Below are positions 16,274 through 24,045 of a stretch of 64,000 bases of DNA, one piece after another. A model generated the notes under the pieces. It was not told the DNA's origin. It did not search any database and saw only the letters and a list, made by a program, of their open reading frames with translations. The first letter of the stretch is position 1. Each line of letters opens with the position of its first letter. Source of the DNA: Novosphingobium sp. SCN 66-18 (GTDB lineage Bacteria > Pseudomonadota > Alphaproteobacteria > Sphingomonadales > Sphingomonadaceae); assembly GCA_001725355.1 (NCBI GenBank), contig MEGD01000001.1, positions 62,001-126,000 on the forward strand, in the 5' to 3' direction. Position numbers and translations under genes: made by a program.

Positions 16274-17506
16274 ATGTCCATTCCCGCCGCTTCCGTTCCG
16301 CTGTCGCAAACCGATCCCGTTGCGGTAGAACCCGGCCTTGGGCGTCAGGTGCTGGTGTTCGTGCTGCTGCTTGCCTGCGAATTTCTCTATGGCTGGGCCT
16401 GGAACACGGTGGACGTGCTGCGGCCGTACATCCGGGAATCGCTGGGGCTGTCGCTGATCGAGGCGGGGTCGGCCTATTCGGCGCAGGGCGCGGGCGCTCT
16501 TACCGGCGCGATCGTGCTGGGGCAGATCGCCGACCGCATCGGGCGCCGCCGCGTCCTGTCGGGCCTCGTGTTCGGCTACGGCGCGCTGCTGCTCGCCGGC
16601 ATGATCGTTGCGAGCTACCCACAGCTTCTGCTCCAGCGTTTCCTGCTCGGCTTCTTTGCCGGCGGTTCGTTCCCGGTGGTGGTGGGCATCTACATCAACC
16701 TGTTCCAGCCGACCTTGCGCGGCCGCCTTGCCGGCACGCTCAACGCCGCCTTCAGCCTGTCGATCGTCATGCTCGGCGTGGCGATGGGGCTGGTCGCGCC
16801 GGGCAACTGGAAGCACCTGCTGCTGATCGGCGGCGTTCCCCCCCTGGCCCTGGCCTTGCTTGTCCTTGCCGCCATTCCCACAGGATCGCGCATGGATCGC
16901 GGGACGCGCGGCGGGGTATCGCGCCTGCCGGTCAGCGAACTTTTCGCACCCGGCCTGCGCCGGCAGACGCTGATGCTGGCGACCATGGCCGGCCTCAATT
17001 TCTTCGGCTACGCGGCTTTCAGCGGCTGGCTCACGACCTATCTGACCGGCGAACGCGGGTTCAGCGCCCAGACCGCCGGCGCGCTGGTCGCCTGGCAGTT
17101 CAGCGGCAACATCGCGGGCGGCTTCTTCTGGGGCTGGGCCGCCGACCGCTTCGGCCGCCGCTTCAACGCCATCGGCTTCCTGATCGCTTCCGGCGCGATC
17201 GCGGTCTATCTCCTGGGGCCCGCAGACCCGACGGTGCTGAAACTGGCGGGGCTCATCTATGGCGCTGCGCTGTGCTCCAGCGTGATCTGGGGACCGTGGA
17301 TGGCGGAACTCTATCCGCCGCACCTGCAATCGACGGCCGCCTCGATCTTCAACTGGGGCCGGGTGATCAGCTTCTTCGCGCCGATCATCACCGCGCAGAT
17401 CGCGCAGTCCTTCAGCCTGGCCACGGCGATGCTGCTGGGTGCAGCGTCGTTCACAACGGCAGCCGTGATCTGGCTTATGCAGCGGGAAACGCTGCAGCGG
17501 AGCTAG
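16274..17506 (+). CDS. MFS transporter (metabolite:H+ symporter type)
   Basis: A 410-residue major facilitator protein with about 12 predicted membrane spans. The loop 2-3 motif is GQIADRIGRRR and the symmetric second-half loop is WGWAADRFGRRF. The overall pattern resembles aromatic-acid/metabolite:proton symporters. I chose the ATG at 16274, though its ribosome site is weak. It follows the SnoaL-like gene by 74 bp on the same strand, so it is probably the inner-membrane importer matching the TonB receptor at 7931-10234. An 18-bp hairpin spans its stop codon. Confidence 0.85.
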   Translation: MSIPAASVPLSQTDPVAVEPGLGRQVLVFVLLLACEFLYGWAWNTVDVLRPYIRESLGLSLIEAGSAYSAQGAGALTGAIVLGQIADRIGRRRVLSGLVFGYGALLLAGMIVASYPQLLLQRFLLGFFAGGSFPVVVGIYINLFQPTLRGRLAGTLNAAFSLSIVMLGVAMGLVAPGNWKHLLLIGGVPPLALALLVLAAIPTGSRMDRGTRGGVSRLPVSELFAPGLRRQTLMLATMAGLNFFGYAAFSGWLTTYLTGERGFSAQTAGALVAWQFSGNIAGGFFWGWAADRFGRRFNAIGFLIASGAIAVYLLGPADPTVLKLAGLIYGAALCSSVIWGPWMAELYPPHLQSTAASIFNWGRVISFFAPIITAQIAQSFSLATAMLLGAASFTTAAVIWLMQRETLQRS

Positions 17507-17520
17507 GGTCAGGACCCTAG
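17503..17520 (+). terminator. Hairpin at the end of the MFS gene, possible terminator
   Basis: CTAGGGTC and GACCCTAG form a perfect 8-bp stem with a 2-base loop, overlapping the TAG stop codon of the MFS gene. No T-run follows, so it may stabilise the mRNA end or aid Rho-dependent termination rather than act as a classical terminator. Confidence 0.4.
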
Positions 17521-17571
17521 GCGGCAACCGACTCTTCTCCTCCCGCATAGCCGCGATTGCCAGACATGCAC

Positions 17572-17583
17572 GATAACGCTACC
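17572..17583. promoter_or_regulatory. XylR-like box with one mismatch upstream of the antiporter
   Basis: GATAACGCTACC differs by one base from GATAGCGCTACC, the half-conserved form of the box found at the pentose operons further right. It lies in the 181-bp gap before the antiporter, 104 bp ahead of its start. The central symmetry is broken, so binding is uncertain. Confidence 0.3.
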
Positions 17584-17687
17584 ATGGCGATCAATGCATT
17601 GATGCCGGAGGACGCGTAGCTCATCTCCCCTGCATCGATCGACGACAAGCGCGAAAGCGCTGCGCCCCGGGAGACTGCAAGGAAGCC

Positions 17688-19040
17688 ATGGCCCACATTC
17701 TGGATGAAGTCCTGCCGATACTGGGCGGAATCCTAGCGCCGCACGGTCCGTCAGCACCGGGCGCGGCGGCCAGCTATGTGCCGGGCGACTTCAGCGTGCA
17801 CTTCTTCCTCCAGCTCGCACTGATCATCCTGGCCTGTCAGGTCGTAGGCCGGATCGGGCGGAAGTTCCTCGGCCAACCGCAGGTGGTGGGCGAGATGATC
17901 GCGGGCGTGCTTCTCGGTCCTTCGCTGGTGGGGCTGCTCGCGCCCGGCCTGCAGACGGCCATCTTCCCCGCGGAGACGCGCAACGTGCTGTACGCAGGCT
18001 CGCAGCTTGGCGTGGCGCTCTACATGTTTCTGGTGGGGCTGACGTTCAGCCCCGCGCACTTCCGCGCGAAGGCACGCAGCGCGGCGGCCGTTTCGGTCTC
18101 GGGCATCGCCGCGCCATTCGCGATCGCGGTCATCATCACCCCGTTCCTGCTCGACGTGCCCGGCCTGTTTGCCGCCAACATCGGCCGGACCAGCGCCACG
18201 CTGTTCACGGGCGCCTGCATCGCGCTGACGGCCTTCCCGATGCTGGCGCGGATCATCAACGAACGCGGCTTGTCCGAAAGCCCGCTGGGCACGCTCTCGC
18301 TCACCGCCGGCGCGTTCGACGATGCCGCATCATGGTGCGTGCTGGCGGTGGTGCTGGCCACGTTCGGCGGTGGCGCGGGAATCGCGGTCGTCGCGATCGG
18401 GGGAGCGCTGCTCTACGCGGGCTTCCTGCTTGCTTTCGGCCGGCGTCTGCTGGCCCCGCTGGGCCATGCGGTCGAACGGCGCGGAGAAATGAGCATGGCC
18501 GTGCTGGCCAGTGCGCTGATGCTGCTGTGCCTTTCGGCCTTCCTGATGGACGCGATCGGCATCCACGCCATTTTCGGCGGGTTCATCCTGGGCGTGTTCA
18601 TGCCGCGCGGCCTTTTCGCCGAAGAGCTGAAGCGCAAGGTCGAGCCGCTCACGGTGGTCATGCTGCTGCCGATGTTCTTCACCTATTCGGGGCTGAACAC
18701 GCGCATGGACATGATCGGCTCGTGGCCGCTCTTCCTGATGGCGCTTGGCATTTTGGCCGCGTCGATCCTCGCGAAGTTCGGGGCCTGCTACCTCGCCGCG
18801 CGGCTGTGCGGAGAGGACAATCCCACCGCGCTTGGCATCGGCGCCCTGATGAACTCGCGCGGGCTGATGGAGCTGATCATCATCAACATTGGCCTGCAGA
18901 AGGGCCTGATCGGACCGACGCTGTTCGCGATGCTCGTGTTCATGGCGATCGTGACGACGATGATGGCCGGCCCGTTGTTCGAACTGGTCTACGGCTCGCG
19001 CCGTGTGGCGCGGGACGGAATCGCCGTGCCGGCCGAATGA
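17688..19040 (+). CDS. CPA2-family cation/proton antiporter
   Basis: A 450-residue Kef/NapA-type antiporter with about 12-13 membrane spans. Features are FLGQPQVVGEMIAGVLLGPS in the first half, ALYMFLVGLTF, and the ion-binding region GAFDDAASWCVLA (paired aspartates near residue 208). No RCK/TrkA nucleotide-binding domain follows, so it is the short membrane-only form. AAGGAA precedes the ATG. It stands alone between the catabolic island and the pentosan locus and converges on the GH146-like gene with a 21-bp gap. A pH or cation homeostasis role is likely; a direct pathway role is not evident. Confidence 0.88.
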   Translation: MAHILDEVLPILGGILAPHGPSAPGAAASYVPGDFSVHFFLQLALIILACQVVGRIGRKFLGQPQVVGEMIAGVLLGPSLVGLLAPGLQTAIFPAETRNVLYAGSQLGVALYMFLVGLTFSPAHFRAKARSAAAVSVSGIAAPFAIAVIITPFLLDVPGLFAANIGRTSATLFTGACIALTAFPMLARIINERGLSESPLGTLSLTAGAFDDAASWCVLAVVLATFGGGAGIAVVAIGGALLYAGFLLAFGRRLLAPLGHAVERRGEMSMAVLASALMLLCLSAFLMDAIGIHAIFGGFILGVFMPRGLFAEELKRKVEPLTVVMLLPMFFTYSGLNTRMDMIGSWPLFLMALGILAASILAKFGACYLAARLCGEDNPTALGIGALMNSRGLMELIIINIGLQKGLIGPTLFAMLVFMAIVTTMMAGPLFELVYGSRRVARDGIAVPAE

Positions 19041-19061
19041 CCGGTCCTTGCCAGGATCAGG

Positions 19062-21002
19062 TCATGAGGTTGTCGTTGGCCAGTATGTCGCATAGCGCTC
19101 GTGGGCGATCCGGAAATAGGGCACCAGATCGATCGACGCGCCCGTGGATGACGGCACGGTGAAGTGCAGCGCCTGCGGGCCGGGGCGAATCCTGCCCAGG
19201 ATATCTTCCGGATCGCCGGCCAGTTGCGGCGGCGTAAAGGGGCTGTCGTTATAGGCGCCATAAAGGCGTTCGTTGACGATCACATCGGCACCCTCCGCCA
19301 GGCCTTCGCGGCCGAGCGCGCCGGCCAGCACGAGCGGCCCATAGGTGAAGGCCACGATGTCCGGCGCGGCGGGCGCCCGGTCGATCGCCAGACGCATGGC
19401 CAGGACCAGCTCTACCTGATCGCCGTTCTCCCAGGTGCGGCGCAGTTCGACGAAGCTGCCGGGATGCCGCGACCGCGCGACCTCGCGCCCGTTGACGAGG
19501 ACGATCGCATCCCTGCTCCAGCGCGGGTGGCGCAACTTCAGCGTCGCTTCGGTCGGGCGCTTCAGGCCCCACGTCAGCGTGGTCGACGGGCGTTCGGGAA
19601 AGGTCGTGGTCTGGGTCAGCACCGCATCCCGCTCGGCCCAGCGCACGGTCGAGGGGATGAACAGGTTCACGACGATGCTGTCGTCGCCGTGGAAGTAGAT
19701 CGAATCGCGATACTTGACGTGGTTCTCCATGCCCGTGCCGGTGCAGCACCAGAACGAATCCTCGGGCGTGTGGTACAGCTTCATGTAGCCCGGCCGGGCA
19801 CCCTGGAAATAGGTGGCCATGCCGCTGTCCGGGTCCTGCGACGCGAGAATGCCGTTGTACAGCACGCGCTCGTAGTAATCGGCGTAGTCGGCCTGGGGAT
19901 CGCGCAGGAACAGCGCTCTGGTCAGCCGCAGCATGTTGTGCTGGCAGCAGGTCTCGCCCCCCTTCGCCGAGAACACGTGGCTGGCGAAATCGGCCATCGG
20001 GAAGAAGTGCTCGTTGTCGCCATGGCCGCCTGTCGCGAACGAGCGCGTCTGCGCCACCGTCTTCCAGAAGAACGCGGCGGCGTTGCGGTAGGCGGCATCG
20101 CCCGTGGCTTCGTAAACGCGTTCGAAGCCGACGATCTTGGGAATCTGGGTGTTGGCATGAAGCCCGTCGAGATGATCGCGCTCCTGCGACAGTGGCTCCA
20201 GGATCGCCTTGTGCGAAAAGCGGCGGGCCAGGTCGCGGTATTCGGGTTTGCCGGTCATGAAATAGAGATCGGCGAGAACCTCGTTCATGCCGCCGTGCTC
20301 GGTATCGAGCATCGCCTCGAATTGCGCGTCCGAGAGCGGGGCGGTGGCGATCACCGCCCAATCGGCAAGGCGCGTCAAAACCTCGCGCGCCATGGCGCTG
20401 TCCGCGAGCAGCGCGCCGTCGCGCAGCCCTGCGAAAATCTTGTGCAGCGTGTACCACGGCACGCCCGTGATCGGCTCCCCGCGCAGATGCGCCGCGACCA
20501 GCGCTGGCCCCTTGGGAAACGCGCAGACCAGGCCGGTGCCCGACGCCCGCTGGCATTCCGCCAGTTCGCCGGCGATATAGTCCACCCGCTGCCGGAACCG
20601 GCGATCCCGGGTCGACCGCCACGCCAGCGCGCAGGCCGACAGATAGTGGCCAAGCGTGTGGCCGTGGCAGTTTATGTCCGCCCAGATGCTCGCGGATTCC
20701 CAGCCGCCATAGACCGGTGCCTTGGGCACAAGCCCCGCGTTGACCCGGAAGTTGTGCAGCAGCCGGTCGGGCTGCAGGCGCAGCAGATAGGCTTCGGTCA
20801 TGCGCTGGGCGTGCAGGAACGGGCCTTCACCCAAATCGACATCGGCGAGATCGAAGGGCCGCAGCGCCGGCCGGGGCACGCCTCCGACCGGCGCGGGGGT
20901 GGCACCTTCAACGGCCGGCGCGAGGCCGGCGGCCAGCGCCGCCGTCGTGGCGGAACACAGGAAGTCGCGGCGCGAATGGCCGCAGCGGGAAGCGTGGTTC
21001 AT
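19062..21002 (-). CDS. Beta-L-arabinofuranosidase, GH127/GH146 (DUF1680) family
   Basis: A 646-residue exported glycosidase with a twin-arginine signal (HSRRDFLCSATTAALAAG). The (alpha/alpha)6 catalytic domain shows the zinc-thiolate active site of this clan: a glutamate in GGHGDNEHFFP, a cysteine in GETCCQHNMLRLTR, and adjacent cysteines in SFWCCTGTGMENH. The CCTGTGMENH form suggests the GH146-type branch rather than GH127 HypBA1; this is from memory of the families. It should remove terminal beta-L-arabinofuranose from arabinan or glycoprotein side chains. It is the last gene of a five-gene glycosidase operon, 25 bp after GH27. The ATG at 21002 has GAGGG upstream. Confidence 0.88.
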   Translation of the reverse strand: MNHASRCGHSRRDFLCSATTAALAAGLAPAVEGATPAPVGGVPRPALRPFDLADVDLGEGPFLHAQRMTEAYLLRLQPDRLLHNFRVNAGLVPKAPVYGGWESASIWADINCHGHTLGHYLSACALAWRSTRDRRFRQRVDYIAGELAECQRASGTGLVCAFPKGPALVAAHLRGEPITGVPWYTLHKIFAGLRDGALLADSAMAREVLTRLADWAVIATAPLSDAQFEAMLDTEHGGMNEVLADLYFMTGKPEYRDLARRFSHKAILEPLSQERDHLDGLHANTQIPKIVGFERVYEATGDAAYRNAAAFFWKTVAQTRSFATGGHGDNEHFFPMADFASHVFSAKGGETCCQHNMLRLTRALFLRDPQADYADYYERVLYNGILASQDPDSGMATYFQGARPGYMKLYHTPEDSFWCCTGTGMENHVKYRDSIYFHGDDSIVVNLFIPSTVRWAERDAVLTQTTTFPERPSTTLTWGLKRPTEATLKLRHPRWSRDAIVLVNGREVARSRHPGSFVELRRTWENGDQVELVLAMRLAIDRAPAAPDIVAFTYGPLVLAGALGREGLAEGADVIVNERLYGAYNDSPFTPPQLAGDPEDILGRIRPGPQALHFTVPSSTGASIDLVPYFRIAHERYATYWPTTTS

Positions 21003-21027
21003 GGTTTTCCCTCGCACGGGTCCAAAT

Positions 21028-22953
21028 TCAGTCGGGCCGCGATCCATTCGGACGAAGCAGGGCGGCTTCGCCCCAATCGACCGGAATGCCCGCGGTGGCC
21101 ACGCCGGAACTGCGCGTCACCAGTTCGACGATCCGCACGCCTGCTACGTCCGCCGTCAGCAGCTGCGCCTGCTCGCCCCGCCGGAGCGGCCTTGACTGGG
21201 CAAGTAGCCGGCCATCGCCATACACAAGGAAAGTGACCGGCGGCGCATCGGGCGCGGCGGAATCGTCGATCCCCACGCGCGCCCGGAACTGCCTGTATCC
21301 CCCGCTTCGCACTTCCAGCCGCGAATTGGCGAGCACGCCGATCCCGTTCGCCAGCCATTGCCTGGCGATGCGCTGCGGCTGGTCGTAAGGCGTGCGGTCC
21401 ACCCGTGCGCCGCCCCAGCCGCCATAGCGAGGGAAATCGCCCCTGCCCCGCGTGCCCTGCCATTGCAGCGGCGCGCGGTGGACGAGCGGGTCCGGCTGGG
21501 GCACCTGCACGCCGTCCACGGCCGGATTGACGCTGCCCGGCTGCTCGGACAGATAGACCCCGTCCGCCAGCAAGCGCGTCCCCCGCGCGGTGAAGATCAG
21601 CGTTTCGCGGGAGGCGAGGTGCAGCCCGACCTCGCCCTTGAAACTGGACTTCGCGCCCGACCACAGATCGGTCAGCCCGATCTCCGCCGCATCGGCGAAG
21701 GCCAGATGCGCGGCGGTCAGCTTCACATCGGCCGGGCCGCTGCCCCGGTTGAACACCGCCACCGCCTTGTCGCCGCTGGCCAGCGTCTTGACGAAGATCT
21801 GCACTTCGTCGCTATCGAACGCGAGCGTCGCCTGATTGCCGGCCGGGTCCTGATCGATCGCGATGATGCGTTCGTTGCCCAGCAATTCCAGCAGCGCGGG
21901 CGACGCGTGGCGCAAGTCATAGCCGATGAACAGGGGGGCGTTGACCATCGCCCACAACGCGAAGTGCGAACGCGCCTCGGTCAGGTGATGCTCGTCGAAA
22001 TCGCCGGTGCCGACGAACAGCATGTCGGGATCGTTCCACGAGCCGGGATGGGCATAGAGCGACCGGCGCGCGACGGTATCGAGATTGTGCAGCATCCGGC
22101 CCCAACTGGGGGCGATATCCTCGCTGGTGCGCGAAATGCCGCCGACATCCTTGCCCCAGGCGCGTACATCGGCGGAGCCCCACAGGCAGATCGAGAAGAG
22201 GTAATGGCCGTCTGGCCGATAGCGCTGGATCGCGTCGGCCACTTCCCCATAGAGACGCCGCACCCCGGCCACGTCGGTCCGCGCCAGGCTGTCGGAATCC
22301 ACCAGCGGCGGCAGCGCGCGATAACGCCCGGCGCGCACTTCGGGATGGTCCGCCGGCAACCCGCGAATGCCGCAGCCATCCACCTTGATGAAATCGAATC
22401 CCCAGTCCTGGAAATAGAGCCGGATGTCCTGATCGACGTGGCCGTAAAGGCCGACCTCGCGTTCGGCCACACTGCCTTCGGGCTGGTTCGGCATGGTCGA
22501 GGTATAGACCTGCCCGCACGAATTGCGCCCGATATCGCTGTAGATGCCGGCCTTGAATCCCATCGCGTGCAGACGGTCGGTGAAGGGCCGCAAGCTGGGA
22601 TCGCCCCCCGGTACGATGGTCGAGGGAAACTGGGCCGTGCGGGGCATCATCCGGCCGTCCGGCTGGCGCCGCTTGAGCCACCAACCGTCATCTAGGTTGA
22701 TGTAACGATAGCCCTTGGCGGCCAGGCCCGAACGGAGGATCGCCTCCGCCGAACCCATGATCTTCTCTTCCGAAATGTCCGACGTGAAGGCGTTCCACGA
22801 ATTCCACCCCATCGGCGGTAAGGAGGCGACGCCACGCTCGTTGGCGGTCCACCGTCCGGCAGGGTCCAGCGGGTCCGCGTGGGCGGCCGCCGGAATGGAA
22901 GCCAGCGCCAGCGCGGCGATGGCGGGCGCGATCCGTCCCAATCGGCGCTTCAC
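21028..22953 (-). CDS. GH27 alpha-galactosidase-type enzyme with C-terminal NPCBM domain
   Basis: About 641 residues with a signal peptide (AIAALALASIPAAAHA). The GH27 barrel begins PPMGWNSWNAF and shows INLDDGWW (D88, D89), the nucleophile D192 in FDFIKVDGCG and the acid/base D279 in RTSEDI, followed by GSWNDPDML. A small beta domain and a C-terminal NPCBM-like carbohydrate-binding module (about residues 525-635) follow. It should release alpha-galactose or a related beta-L-arabinopyranose; the paired aspartates are as in alpha-galactosidases, but specificity within GH27 is subtle. The GTG start overlaps the esterase stop (GTGA), so translation is coupled. Confidence 0.88.
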   Translation of the reverse strand: MKRRLGRIAPAIAALALASIPAAAHADPLDPAGRWTANERGVASLPPMGWNSWNAFTSDISEEKIMGSAEAILRSGLAAKGYRYINLDDGWWLKRRQPDGRMMPRTAQFPSTIVPGGDPSLRPFTDRLHAMGFKAGIYSDIGRNSCGQVYTSTMPNQPEGSVAEREVGLYGHVDQDIRLYFQDWGFDFIKVDGCGIRGLPADHPEVRAGRYRALPPLVDSDSLARTDVAGVRRLYGEVADAIQRYRPDGHYLFSICLWGSADVRAWGKDVGGISRTSEDIAPSWGRMLHNLDTVARRSLYAHPGSWNDPDMLFVGTGDFDEHHLTEARSHFALWAMVNAPLFIGYDLRHASPALLELLGNERIIAIDQDPAGNQATLAFDSDEVQIFVKTLASGDKAVAVFNRGSGPADVKLTAAHLAFADAAEIGLTDLWSGAKSSFKGEVGLHLASRETLIFTARGTRLLADGVYLSEQPGSVNPAVDGVQVPQPDPLVHRAPLQWQGTRGRGDFPRYGGWGGARVDRTPYDQPQRIARQWLANGIGVLANSRLEVRSGGYRQFRARVGIDDSAAPDAPPVTFLVYGDGRLLAQSRPLRRGEQAQLLTADVAGVRIVELVTRSSGVATAGIPVDWGEAALLRPNGSRPD

Positions 22954-24029
22954 CGCTTCAGCTCCCGGCCGAAGAAGGGCAGCACCTCGTCCTGGAAGCG
23001 GAAGGCGACCCGGCTGACATGGGTGCCGGGGTAGATGGTGAAGCTGTTCGCCACACCATAGCCATCGAGCAGTTCGTGGAGCTTCTGCGCGTCCACCTTC
23101 AAGCTGTCCTGATCGCCCACGTCGATCGCGATCGCGCGATACTGCCGCAGGTTGCCGATGTACTGGTCGGCGAAGGACAAGGGCGCGTTGGCTGCCCACC
23201 GGGCGATGACGTCGGGCCTCGTCACCCCGTTTTCCACCGGCAGGTCCAGGTAGAGCGGCGGCTTCTTCGGATTGGGAGACCACGCCGCCGCCACCGCGAG
23301 CTGGGCGCGCAGCGGGAACGGAAGCTTCGCCGAATCCGCCGGCGACGTCACGCTGGCAAGGGCGGCCGCCGCCTCAGGGGTGAGCGGATCGGCGGCGCGG
23401 GCCGAAAGGCAGCACGGCGACATCATGTAGAGCGCACCGAACGTGTCCGCATGCCTCATGCCGATCCGCGCCGTGCCATAGCCGCCCATCGAATGCCCGG
23501 CGAGCCCGCGGCTGAGGCGATCGGGAATGGTGCGGTAGTGCGCGTCGACATAGCGGACCAGATCGCGCGAGACGAAGGTCTCGAAATCGCCCGTGGTCAT
23601 CGAGCCCGAATACATCGATCCGTTGTACGCGGTCTTGGCATCGGGCATCACGACGATCATGTCCGGCAGGCCCTTGGCATAGGCGTTGGCGATCGTCTGC
23701 GGCACGTGGATCTCCTGGACCCATTGTTCGACGCCGATCGAATAGCCGTGCAGCGCATAGAGCACCGGATAGCGCCGCTTGGGCTGGGCGGCGTAGCTCG
23801 GCGGCAGCACGACGAGCACCGTGCGGTCCGCCGCCTCGCCTTCCAGATTGCCTTCGAGTGCCGCGCCATGGACCTTGATGGTCTGCACCGTCAGCCGCGG
23901 CGCACCGGCAACGACCGGCGGACTCTCGGTCGTCGCCTGGGCAAACGCCGGGGACGCCGCGAAGCTGGCGCCCATGAGGGCGAGCCCGGCGAGAAGGCCT
24001 TTCCGCGCGAATAACAAGGATTTGCCCAC
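22950..24029 (-). CDS. Secreted CE1/esterase-D-like carbohydrate esterase
   Basis: A 359-residue exported alpha/beta hydrolase of the putative esterase family (feruloyl and acetyl esterases, esterase D). A signal peptide ends near SPAFA; the nucleophile is S180 in GHSMGG, with an acid in VGDQDSLK and a histidine in GTHVSRVAF. Unlike many CE1 enzymes it has no extra binding module. In this operon it probably removes ferulate or acetate from arabinose or xylose residues so the glycosidases can act. The GTG start has AAGGAACT upstream; the gene begins 16 bp after GH95 and overlaps GH27. Confidence 0.82.
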   Translation of the reverse strand: MGKSLLFARKGLLAGLALMGASFAASPAFAQATTESPPVVAGAPRLTVQTIKVHGAALEGNLEGEAADRTVLVVLPPSYAAQPKRRYPVLYALHGYSIGVEQWVQEIHVPQTIANAYAKGLPDMIVVMPDAKTAYNGSMYSGSMTTGDFETFVSRDLVRYVDAHYRTIPDRLSRGLAGHSMGGYGTARIGMRHADTFGALYMMSPCCLSARAADPLTPEAAAALASVTSPADSAKLPFPLRAQLAVAAAWSPNPKKPPLYLDLPVENGVTRPDVIARWAANAPLSFADQYIGNLRQYRAIAIDVGDQDSLKVDAQKLHELLDGYGVANSFTIYPGTHVSRVAFRFQDEVLPFFGRELKR

Positions 24030-24045
24030 GTTCAGTTCCTTTCCT

